The position numbers and the translations under genes are program-made. Below the pieces are notes generated by a model. That model searched no databases. It saw only the letters and a program-made list of their open reading frames with translations, and was not told the DNA's origin. Below, in pieces: positions 1 through 7,289 of a DNA stretch of 38,936 nt. Origin of the DNA: 'Osedax' symbiont bacterium Rs2_46_30_T18 (GTDB taxonomy: Bacteria > Pseudomonadota > Gammaproteobacteria > Pseudomonadales > Balneatricaceae); assembly GCA_002163025.1 (NCBI GenBank), contig MABF01000243.1, positions 1 to 38,936 on the forward strand, in the 5' to 3' direction. The stretch's first letter is position 1. Each line of letters opens with the position of its first letter.

Positions 1-470
1 GTTATTAAAGCTAAAAGGCGATGAGATACTCTCACATGGGAGGTAAAAGAGCGCAACTTGTTGCTGCGAATACCATGTGATAGTAGGGGAGTTTTTTGAT
101 GCTTTAGAAGCATGCTTCGTATCAAAAAATCCGTAGCGGCGCTTGCGCCTTCAGCTAAGGTTTACCACGCCAAGCTTGCGGTTGCCCATCACTACCGGGA
201 ATTGCTTCTAAAGCTGCTCTTTTTTATTTGTGTTTTTTGGCGATGACGGTACTCTCACATAGACGTGATAGTAGGGGAGTTTTTTGATGCTTTAGAAGCA
301 TGCTTCGTATCAACTCTTTATTCGCTGAAGGCTCCGTAGTGCGCTTGCGCTTTCCTAATGCACTTCCACGCCAAGCTTGCGGTAATGCATCTCTACCGGA
401 AATCGCTTCTTAAGCTGCTCTTGGTTACTAAAGTTTTTGTTATTAAAGCTTTAAAGCCGATGACCGTACT
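1..470. repeat. Degenerate tandem repeat with 5S rRNA 3'-end-like arms (MITE-like)
   Basis: Two diverged units lie in tandem (about 1-235 and 238-439), and a third begins at 440, where the opening bases of unit 1 recur. A 49-base stretch at 77-125 is identical to 265-313. Each unit starts with an inverted repeat: TACTCTCACATGG at 27-39 against CCATGTGATAGTA at 73-85 (one mismatch), and TACTCTCAC at 250-258 against GTGATAGTA at 265-273. These arms match the conserved end of gammaproteobacterial 5S rRNA (CCATGTGAGAGTAGG followed by TCATCG) in both orientations; the rest of 5S is absent. A further perfect 12-base inverted pair lies at 101-112 and 203-214, and GGCGCTTGCGCC at 138-149 can form a hairpin. 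No credible gene is present. The 5S origin is inferred from remembered consensus, not from a search. Confidence 0.6.
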
Positions 471-692
471 TTCAATCAATAAGTGTTATTGGCTGGATTT
501 GAAATTTTTTGAACCAACACTTTGCACCCACTCCATATACTTTGAAGCTCCTCGTACAATACTCAGTTCAAAAGACTATAAATACGCTACTTAAAGATTA
601 CTCATACTAGCCAAAACAGGAACAAGTAGCATCTAGTGATCCATCCAGATATGTTGGTTTTAACAGCAAACAACATAAAAAGGATCCTGATC
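471..692. other. Intergenic stretch before yiaA, no gene seen
   Basis: This A/T-rich stretch follows the decayed repeat. Reading frames through it are short and have no ribosome binding site or recognisable protein similarity. The only feature of note is the AGGA ribosome binding site at about 681-684 that serves the ATG at 693. Confidence 0.5.
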
Positions 693-1151
693 ATGCAAAC
701 AAAAGACACTGTTATAAAGCACCCTAGCAATACTTATAAAATCGCATCTTTAGTGACCCTGGCAATCGGCGCTGCCGGGTATTTATTGGGATTGTACAAT
801 GCCGAAATACTGCTGAGTGAAAAAGGCTTTTATTTTGCGGTCTTTTTACTGGCGTTGTTCTCAGCCGTTAGCTTGCAAAAAACAGTGCGTGATCTTGAGG
901 AGGGCATTGCTGTCACGGGTGTATTTACCACTATTTGCTGGGCCTCTTTTGCCGCGTCTATTACTCTTTTAGTGATAGGGTTGATTAATGCGCAAATGCT
1001 GCTCAGTGAAAAAGGTTTCTATGCTATGTCTTTTCTGCTGAGCTTGTTCGCTGTAGTGACAGTGCAGAAAAACACCAGAGACTTGGCCAGTGAGCTACCT
1101 GAGCAAGTGCTACATGATAATGAAATAGATAATAGTTTACTCAGCGATTAA
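693..1151 (+). CDS. yiaA: YiaA/YiaB-family inner membrane protein with internal duplication
   Basis: The product is a 152-residue integral membrane protein of the YiaAB two-helix family; its function is unknown in all species. It consists of two homologous halves. The motif LLSEKGFY occurs twice, each time followed by a hydrophobic helix and then by LQKTVRDL in the first copy or VQKNTRDL in the second, so four membrane helices are expected. Length and sequence are close to E. coli YiaA (145 residues). I chose the ATG at 693 because AGGA lies a good distance upstream and the product then starts like the family; an in-frame start at 636 would add residues with no family counterpart. A palindrome that may be a weak terminator follows. 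The family assignment is firm; the role is not known. Confidence 0.88.
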   Translation: MQTKDTVIKHPSNTYKIASLVTLAIGAAGYLLGLYNAEILLSEKGFYFAVFLLALFSAVSLQKTVRDLEEGIAVTGVFTTICWASFAASITLLVIGLINAQMLLSEKGFYAMSFLLSLFAVVTVQKNTRDLASELPEQVLHDNEIDNSLLSD

Positions 1152-1193
1152 TGACTATTGCATTATGAGTTTAAATCTCTGAATATAGGTCTA

Positions 1194-1215
1194 CGGCAAC
1201 TGCAGTTGCCGCATT
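1194..1215 (+). terminator. Perfect 18-base palindrome after yiaA, possible weak terminator
   Basis: CGGCAACTGCAGTTGCCG at 1194-1211 is a perfect palindrome (7-bp stem, TGCA loop) followed by CATTTT. The T-run is short, so this may be a weak terminator for yiaA or a DNA-binding dyad. Confidence 0.4.
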
Positions 1216-1321
1216 TTAGAATTGATATCAAGAATCTAACAGGCTTGGCAGTTCAGTTATTTATTTAGCAGTAACAGCCGATGTACCTACCGTGCACTAA
1301 GTCTTCTTCTATAGGTTGGCA

Positions 1322-2239
1322 ATGACAATACATATCCAGACCCCATTAATTGAATCTCTATCAGTAGGTAAAAATCTTCAGGCCAAAGTCTGGTTGAAGA
1401 TGGAGGCTCTACAACCTTGTGGGTCTTTTAAAGCCAGGGGAGTAGGCTTCGCCTGTAGTCAATACGCAGCCGAAGGTGCTACTGAATTTATTTCCTCTTC
1501 AGGAGGTAATGCCGGTCTGGCTGTCGCCTATTCAGGGCGTTGTTTAAAGGTTCCTGTCACTGTGGTGGTACCAGTAACCACGAAACAAAAAGCCATTGAT
1601 TTGATGGAGCAAGAAGGTGCTACAGTGGTTGTCCATGGGAGTATATGGATAGAGGCCCACCAGCATGCAATGTCTTTAGCTCAAAAGGGGGCAGTGTATA
1701 TTCATCCCTTTGATGACCCCTACTTATGGGAAGGGCACGCAAGCCTCATTGATGAAGTTAAAGCGGCGGGAGTCAGACCAGACGTCATTGTCCTTTCGGT
1801 TGGCGGTGGCGGATTATTAAGTGGTGTAGTGGCCGGATTACAACGTAATGATTGGCAGGACATACCGATCCTGGCAGTAGAGACCAAAGGTGCAGACTCC
1901 CTAGCCGTGGCTGCTGTTGCAAAAGAGCATATTGGTCTGTCAGCCATTTCCAGTATAGCAACTTCTCTGGGGGCAACTAAAGTCGCCGGGCAGGCCTTTT
2001 CACTATTGCGAGAGTACTCGATCAGTCCTTTGGTCGTAAGTGACAAACAAGCTGTTGATGCCTGCTTAAGCTTTTTGGATCAGCATAGAGTATTAGTGGA
2101 ACCTGCTTGTGGAGCGAGTTTGGCAGCTGTTTATCAACAGTCTGAAATTTTGCTCAATAAGAAAAATATTTTAGTGATCGTCTGTGGTGGAGTAGGGGCT
2201 ACTGTGGAACAATTAAATCAGTGGAGTGATAGCTTATAA
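1322..2239 (+). CDS. SDS-type L-serine/L-threonine dehydratase (PLP-dependent)
   Basis: This 305-residue fold-type II PLP enzyme is predicted to deaminate L-serine or L-threonine to pyruvate or 2-oxobutyrate in the cytosol. GSFKARG near residue 37 carries the Schiff-base lysine. SSSGGNAGLA binds the substrate carboxylate, SVGGGGLLSG is the phosphate-binding glycine loop, and VEPACGASLAAVY lies near the C-terminus. FDDPYLWEGHAS and the overall layout match the animal-type serine dehydratase (SDS/SDSL) more closely than bacterial IlvA or TdcB, and there is no C-terminal ACT-like regulatory domain. The ATG at 1322 has AGG six bases upstream; a TTG at 1316 is the alternative. It is followed after 74 bases by a kinase gene on the same strand. 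Substrate preference cannot be decided from sequence. Confidence 0.88.
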   Translation: MTIHIQTPLIESLSVGKNLQAKVWLKMEALQPCGSFKARGVGFACSQYAAEGATEFISSSGGNAGLAVAYSGRCLKVPVTVVVPVTTKQKAIDLMEQEGATVVVHGSIWIEAHQHAMSLAQKGAVYIHPFDDPYLWEGHASLIDEVKAAGVRPDVIVLSVGGGGLLSGVVAGLQRNDWQDIPILAVETKGADSLAVAAVAKEHIGLSAISSIATSLGATKVAGQAFSLLREYSISPLVVSDKQAVDACLSFLDQHRVLVEPACGASLAAVYQQSEILLNKKNILVIVCGGVGATVEQLNQWSDSL

Positions 2240-2313
2240 TCGCATCTGTAGTTGAATATGTATAACATGGCAGACCCAATGAGTGATCCAGGCAAAGGAA
2301 TTATCAGCAGAAA

Positions 2314-3054
2314 ATGAAATACCAAGTAAACCCTAAATTTCCCGGGTGCTCATCGCTGTTAGCTGTGATTGAAACTGAGTTTGATCGCAGTAAATGTATA
2401 CTACAAGAGGGTCGTAATACCATAAAAAAAGTTCAGTATAAAGGTACTGAATTAGTGGTTAAATCCTTTAAAAAACCTCATTTTATCAATCGTATTATGT
2501 ACAGTTTTTTGAGGACTTCAAAAGCTAAACGCTCTTATCAGTACTCGCTGGAAATCGCCAATTTTGTCCCCGAAGCTATCGCTTTCATTGAACTTCATCA
2601 AAATGGACTAATTGCTAACAGCTACTTTATCTGCGAACACTTTGACTATGACTTTACCATCAGAGCTCCACTAACAGACAATAACTATCCCGAAAGAGAA
2701 GCCATCTATAAGGCCTTCGCCAAATTTACTTTCGAATTACATCAACAGGGAATTCTACACCGGGATTATTCCCCTGGTAATATCTTAATAAAACAGGTCG
2801 GTGACCGCTATATCTTTAAAATTATAGATCTCAACCGTATGGATTTTAAGCAGCTGTCTTTTGAGGATAGGATGCGTAATTTCGCCATGCTCTGGGCCAG
2901 CGACGCCGACCTTAATCTGATTATGCTAGAGTATGCCAAGCTAGCTGAGTTCGAACCGTCAAAGTGCCAGCAGCTAGCACAGTTTTATAATCATAAAAAT
3001 AAACGCATTAAAAACTTCAAAAAGCGGTTGAAAGGCATGCCAGTCAATGATTAA
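2314..3054 (+). CDS. WaaP/InaA-like lipopolysaccharide-kinase family protein
   Basis: The 246-residue product has the core of a small eukaryotic-type kinase of the lipopolysaccharide kinase (WaaP/InaA/KdkA) group. Visible elements are the ATP-anchoring lysine in LVVK near residue 50, the catalytic loop HRDYSPGNIL at 149-158 (Asp151, Asn156), and the metal-binding Asp in KIIDLNRM near 172. Family members phosphorylate sugars of the LPS core on the cytoplasmic side, so a sugar kinase acting on envelope glycans is the best guess. The substrate is not identifiable. Only 11 bases separate it from the next gene, a glycoside-hydrolase-like protein, which suggests one transcript and a shared glycan pathway. 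Serine/threonine protein kinase activity is less likely, because the N-lobe is short and the sequence is LPS-kinase-like. Confidence 0.72.
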   Translation: MKYQVNPKFPGCSSLLAVIETEFDRSKCILQEGRNTIKKVQYKGTELVVKSFKKPHFINRIMYSFLRTSKAKRSYQYSLEIANFVPEAIAFIELHQNGLIANSYFICEHFDYDFTIRAPLTDNNYPEREAIYKAFAKFTFELHQQGILHRDYSPGNILIKQVGDRYIFKIIDLNRMDFKQLSFEDRMRNFAMLWASDADLNLIMLEYAKLAEFEPSKCQQLAQFYNHKNKRIKNFKKRLKGMPVND

Positions 3055-3065
3055 TTCAGGTCGCC

Positions 3066-4322
3066 ATGAAAAATAAATTTGTCTGGGATAACTACTCCGA
3101 TCAGCCTTGTATTATCAAAGATAAAAAATACAAAAAAATGATGCGGCATAAACATTTGGCCGATTACTTGCCTCTTTTTTTTTATAACTTGGTCTTTTTT
3201 CCGCTGGCTGCTGTTATCAGCGGATGCTTCAAAGTTAAGCCGAAAGTCGCCAACAATTTTTTTGCCCTGTGTGTCAATTTAGATAAAGGTCAACAGCAAA
3301 TTCAGTTGGTCGAAGAGCTGGGCTGTAAAAACCTGCAAATACGGGTGCCTCTGGCGGATATTGAAAACTTAGCAGAGTATGTCGACTTCGCTAAAAAGTT
3401 TAACGATTGCCACATATTGATCAATATTCTGCAGGATCGAGCTAACATTGATAACCCTATTCTATTACAGCAAAATATAGGTTTGATTTTTACGGCTTTT
3501 AGAGGTGTGGTCTGTAATTTTCAAATCGGCAATGCCATCAATCGCTCTAAGTGGGGCTTCTTTAGTGTTGGCGAATATTTAAGATTTTATCAGTTGGTGC
3601 AAACTATTCGGGACCGGGAATTTGCAGATTACGCTCTGGTCGGGCCTTCTGTGATTGATTATGAATATCACTTCACAGTCAGGGCACTGTTTAATCATTT
3701 TAAGATCAAGTTTGATAAAGTATCGGCGCTCTTGTATGTAGACAGGAGGGGGGCACCAGAAAATCGACAAATGTTGTTTTTTGATACCCGTAAAAAAATT
3801 GATTTTCTGTATGCTTTGACTAAGCTCAGCTGGCGCTCTGGGAGCGACATTATAATCAGTGAAGCAAATTGGCCTATCTCCAACACCGCTCCCTGGGCCC
3901 CAACCAGTGAAACCGAATGCGTTGAAGAAGATGATTACTGCAATTTCATGCTGCGCTATCATTACTTAGCACTTGCGACAGGAAAAGTTCAGAGCTTGTA
4001 TTGGCACCAGCTTATCGCCCCTGGTTACGGTTTGATTGATAGTAGGGATGGTCTGCGAAAAAGATCGGCTTTTCAGGCCTATAAAGTGATGCTAGATCTA
4101 CTGCAAAATAGCACTGTGCTGGAATACCAATTCAGCGAGCAGTTGTATCGATTAGTTTGTGATTGCAACGGCAAAAGCATAGAAATATTATGGTTGAATG
4201 GGCAGGGCACAAAGAAATTTGTAACTGAACATCTAGTGCTGGACAAGTTGGGCCAGGCTCTGGGCACTGATATTTGTATCAGTCAGAGTCCAATTTATGT
4301 ACTTCATAATACAAGGGTTTAG
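3066..4322 (+). CDS. Glycoside-hydrolase-like TIM-barrel protein of unknown specificity
   Basis: The 418-residue product is not recognised with certainty. A hydrophobic segment at about 33-54 could be a membrane anchor. The rest reads like a clan-A type (beta/alpha)8 glycosidase. QIGNAINRSKWG near 153-164 sits where such enzymes usually carry the Asn-Glu acid/base pair, LVGPSVIDYE follows near 191-200, IISEANWP near 263-270 offers Glu266 as candidate nucleophile, and VQSLYWHQL near 308-316 resembles a late strand. The usual Asn-Glu is Asn-Ala here, so catalysis by the standard mechanism is doubtful. The gene is 11 bases after an LPS-kinase-like gene, and its stop overlaps the convergent AraC gene by four bases. 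A role in trimming or recognising cell-surface polysaccharide is inferred from this pairing. Confidence 0.5.
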   Translation: MKNKFVWDNYSDQPCIIKDKKYKKMMRHKHLADYLPLFFYNLVFFPLAAVISGCFKVKPKVANNFFALCVNLDKGQQQIQLVEELGCKNLQIRVPLADIENLAEYVDFAKKFNDCHILINILQDRANIDNPILLQQNIGLIFTAFRGVVCNFQIGNAINRSKWGFFSVGEYLRFYQLVQTIRDREFADYALVGPSVIDYEYHFTVRALFNHFKIKFDKVSALLYVDRRGAPENRQMLFFDTRKKIDFLYALTKLSWRSGSDIIISEANWPISNTAPWAPTSETECVEEDDYCNFMLRYHYLALATGKVQSLYWHQLIAPGYGLIDSRDGLRKRSAFQAYKVMLDLLQNSTVLEYQFSEQLYRLVCDCNGKSIEILWLNGQGTKKFVTEHLVLDKLGQALGTDICISQSPIYVLHNTRV

Positions 4323-5230
4323 TTTATTGCCTGTCGATTTCGGTAATGACTGGGGCTCATGCCGTAAAAAGACTTGAAGCTGCGACTGAAATGACTGGTA
4401 TTAGCGTAACCTGTGGCGAAGCAAATACTGGTAATAGTTTCGCCGCTTTTCAACAATTGCGCCGCTTCTTTGAGTCTTAATTGATAGAGAAAGTCATTCG
4501 GTGTGCAGCCTAAAAGCTGCTTAAACTGGGCGAAAAATTTGGTTCTGCTCATACAGGCTAATTTGCATAAATCATCAATGTTTAAGTTTTCGTGTAAATT
4601 GTCTCTGATATAAGATACAACGGCATTCAGGCCACTGTGGTCCGGCTGTGCACTACTGTGGGCAATCAAAAACTCACGGGTTTGATGGCGTAGTAATCTC
4701 ACTATTAACTCGGTTACCGCCAGGTCGATCATGAAACTGCGGTCCTGATGATTTTCAGTGTAGATTTGCACGATGCGATTAAGCAGTGCCTGGGTTTGAC
4801 CATTGTGGTGTGTATGCACTAAGTTTGCATCGTATTGCCAGTCTTTACCATAATTTAGTAGCGGTGTGTCCGCATTCAGGCCATTGACTACTTTGTTAAC
4901 TCTCTCGGTGCTGATCTCAACCGCCAGACAAGTAGTGGGCTGGGTGATACTGGCAGTGGGGAAGTCAATTTCGATCGGACTGTTAGGGGCCATAACAAAA
5001 GACTCATGGGGTAAAAACTCACATTCAAATGCATTGTTGTGTGCATGTATGACTTTTTTTCCAGTGACCATACCGCAAAAAAGCAGCTGATCGGAGACCA
5101 GTTTTATCCTAGATGCCTGCTCAAACGTGTCGTAAATCCCCAATTCTGAATCGGCGGCGGCAAATGAGATTTTATTTTCAACTAAGAGTTGAGGGGCTTT
5201 CCTCTGACTTTCTAAAATGTCCTTGATCAT
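4319..5230 (-). CDS. AraC-family transcriptional regulator
   Basis: This 303-residue regulator has an AraC-type N-terminal sensing domain (about 1-190) and a C-terminal double helix-turn-helix DNA-binding domain (about 200-300). The first helix-turn-helix includes NIDDLCKLACMSRTKFFAQF; the second includes ITSICFATGYANTSHFSRSF and the family signature GMSPSHYR. The ATG at 5230 is preceded by GAGAGG; an upstream TTG at 5242 is less likely. It is divergent from the aldehyde dehydrogenase gene at 5511, an arrangement typical of a regulator that controls its neighbour, and the 280-base space between them contains a perfect dyad. The effector is unknown; an aldehyde, alcohol or related metabolite is inferred from the neighbour only. 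Confidence 0.88.
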   Translation of the reverse strand: MIKDILESQRKAPQLLVENKISFAAADSELGIYDTFEQASRIKLVSDQLLFCGMVTGKKVIHAHNNAFECEFLPHESFVMAPNSPIEIDFPTASITQPTTCLAVEISTERVNKVVNGLNADTPLLNYGKDWQYDANLVHTHHNGQTQALLNRIVQIYTENHQDRSFMIDLAVTELIVRLLRHQTREFLIAHSSAQPDHSGLNAVVSYIRDNLHENLNIDDLCKLACMSRTKFFAQFKQLLGCTPNDFLYQLRLKEAAQLLKSGETITSICFATGYANTSHFSRSFKSFYGMSPSHYRNRQAIN

Positions 5231-5456
5231 AGGGCCTCTCAATTAAATCAAAGCTAGGCCAAACAGGGAGCAGCTCTATCCTGGTGGCGGTAGCTTGATA
5301 GTAATTATTGATACAACGGATACTAATCTTTATCTGTGATGCCAAGAGACAGTACAGCTGCTCTGACAACGAATTAATAATCTGTTGTGGCTTTCAGATG
5401 ATTAAATTTTTGAACTCACAGACAAGTATTCTGAATTGCCAGTACTGTTGTTTTTA

Positions 5457-5489
5457 TTGTTGTCTCTAAGATATTACACAAGACAACAA
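5457..5489. promoter_or_regulatory. Perfect 9-bp dyad upstream of aldB
   Basis: TTGTTGTCT at 5457-5465 and AGACAACAA at 5481-5489 form a perfect inverted repeat with a 15-base spacer, 22 bases before the aldB start. TGTTG-containing direct repeats lie just upstream. A weak promoter (TTGTTT at 5448-5453, TATTAC at 5472-5477) would overlap it. It could be an operator for the divergent AraC protein or a leader hairpin. Confidence 0.35.
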
Positions 5490-5510
5490 AAATAACTAGA
5501 GGTAATTCAG

Positions 5511-7031
5511 ATGTTATATGCAAATCCAGGAAGTCCGGGCTCTGTAGTAAATTTTAAGCAGCGCTATGAAAATTTCATTGGTGGCCGCTGGGTTGAACCG
5601 GTGAATGGTAATTATTTTGATAATATCAGCCCGGTAAATGGCAGCGTTTTCTGTCAGATTCCACGCTCAGACGCCGCTGATATTGAGCTGGCACTCGATG
5701 CTGCGCATCAGGCAAAAGAGAGCTGGGGAAACACCTCGGTAACAGAGCGCTCAAACCTTCTGCTAAAGATTGCTGATCGTATCGAGCAGAACTTGGAAAT
5801 GCTGGCAGTGGCTGAAACTTGGGATAACGGTAAGGGAGTGCGTGAAACTATGGCGGCCGATATTCCACTAGCTGTCGATCACTTCCGCTATTTTGCAGGT
5901 TGTCTGCGTGCTCAAGAGGGGTCAATCGGCGAGATCGATGAAAATACTGTCTCCTACCAGTTCCATGAGCCATTAGGGGTTGTTGGACAGATCATTCCCT
6001 GGAATTTTCCGATACTGATGGCGGCCTGGAAGTTAGGCCCGGCGCTGGCGGCGGGTAACTGTGTTATTTTAAAGCCCGCAGAGCAGACCCCGGTTTCAAT
6101 ATTATTAGTGGCTGAATTGATTTCTGATTTACTGCCTGCCGGAGTGCTGAACATTGTCAATGGTTATGGTGCCGAGGCTGGGCAGGCTCTTGCCACGAGT
6201 AAGAGAATAGCTAAAATCGCCTTCACTGGATCGACTCCTGTCGGGTCACACATATTAAAATGTGCGGCGGAGAATATTATCCCCTCTACCGTAGAGCTTG
6301 GTGGCAAGTCACCTAACATTTTTTTTGAAGATGTGATGGATTTTGAAGATGAGTATCTGAGTAAATGTATCGAGGGCGTAGTGTTGGCTTTCTTTAATCA
6401 GGGGGAAGTCTGCACTTGTCCATCCAGATTGTTTGTACATGAGAAAATTTACGACAAGTTCATCGCCAAAGTCATTGAACGGACCCAGCAAATCAAGCGC
6501 GGTAATCCCCTGGACACCGATACTATGGTAGGTGCTCAAGCTTCTGCAGAGCAGTTTGATAAGATTTTAAGCTACTTTGATATAGGTAAAAAAGAAGGCG
6601 CGCAAGTGTTGCTAGGAGGGGCAGCAGAGGCCTTAGATAATGAATATTCATCGGGTTACTATATTCAGCCGACGCTACTGAAAGGTGATAATTCGATGCG
6701 GGTTTTCAAGGAGGAAATTTTTGGCCCGGTAGTCTCCGTCTGTACTTTTAAAGACGAAGCAGAAGCGCTGGCAATGGCTAACGATTCCGAGTTCGGTTTA
6801 GGTGCAGGTGTCTGGACCAGAGACATGAATAAAGCCTATCGTATGGGCCGCAAGATCCAGGCGGGACGAGTCTGGACTAATTGCTATCATCTATATCCAG
6901 CACATGCCGCTTTCGGCGGTTATAAAAAGTCTGGCGTAGGACGTGAAACTCATAAAATGGCACTGGAACACTATCAGCAAACCAAAAATATGTTGGTCAG
7001 CTATGATGTAAATCCACTGGGCTTCTTCTAA
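5511..7031 (+). CDS. aldB: NAD(P)-dependent aldehyde dehydrogenase, AldB/ExaC type
   Basis: The 506-residue cytosolic enzyme oxidises aldehydes, probably acetaldehyde or similar short chains, to acids. It aligns through its whole length with E. coli AldB (512 residues) and Pseudomonas ExaC. IIPWNFP near 161-167 holds the oxyanion Asn, ILKPAEQTP binds the cofactor, FTGSTPVG is the nucleotide-binding turn, VELGGKSPN holds general base Glu262, and [12 protein letters not shown] holds the catalytic Cys301. The C-terminal [13 protein letters not shown] is characteristic of this subgroup. AGAGG precedes the ATG. The gene is divergent from an AraC regulator and is closed by a hairpin terminator, so it appears to be a single-gene transcript. 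Subfamily assignment is firm; the physiological aldehyde is not shown. Confidence 0.92.
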   Translation: MLYANPGSPGSVVNFKQRYENFIGGRWVEPVNGNYFDNISPVNGSVFCQIPRSDAADIELALDAAHQAKESWGNTSVTERSNLLLKIADRIEQNLEMLAVAETWDNGKGVRETMAADIPLAVDHFRYFAGCLRAQEGSIGEIDENTVSYQFHEPLGVVGQIIPWNFPILMAAWKLGPALAAGNCVILKPAEQTPVSILLVAELISDLLPAGVLNIVNGYGAEAGQALATSKRIAKIAFTGSTPVGSHILKCAAENIIPSTVELGGKSPNIFFEDVMDFEDEYLSKCIEGVVLAFFNQGEVCTCPSRLFVHEKIYDKFIAKVIERTQQIKRGNPLDTDTMVGAQASAEQFDKILSYFDIGKKEGAQVLLGGAAEALDNEYSSGYYIQPTLLKGDNSMRVFKEEIFGPVVSVCTFKDEAEALAMANDSEFGLGAGVWTRDMNKAYRMGRKIQAGRVWTNCYHLYPAHAAFGGYKKSGVGRETHKMALEHYQQTKNMLVSYDVNPLGFF

Positions 7032-7068
7032 ACGTTATTAACATTTGAAATTGCTATTCACTGCGAAG

Positions 7069-7096
7069 AGCGTGGTTGATTAATACCACGCTTTTT
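7069..7096 (+). terminator. Rho-independent terminator after aldB
   Basis: AGCGTGGT (7069-7076) pairs with ACCACGCT (7085-7092) around an 8-base loop and is followed by a T-run. It ends the aldB transcript. Confidence 0.85.
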
Positions 7097-7289
7097 ATAG
7101 CTAGGTAACTGAGCAGAAGATCTTACTGTTGTTGTGGGTCTAGAGGTGAGGACCTGCAGATAGGTTTTCTTTCACGCTAACCAGAGGCAGTTTCACAATG
7201 CAGTATTGCCCTAATAGTCAAAAATTTAGCGGGATCGATTAAACCCAAAATATAAGCAGTTTAAATCGCGACTGTATCGCACAGCAATG

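Noticed and set aside
1-125. A true 5S rRNA gene end at the window edge
   Set aside because: Only the last 13-24 bases of 5S are present, in both orientations, with no 5S body and a second diverged copy at 239-275.
358-594. 78-codon frame on the plus strand
   Set aside because: It starts inside the repeat, has no ribosome binding site and its sequence is a by-product of the repeat unit.
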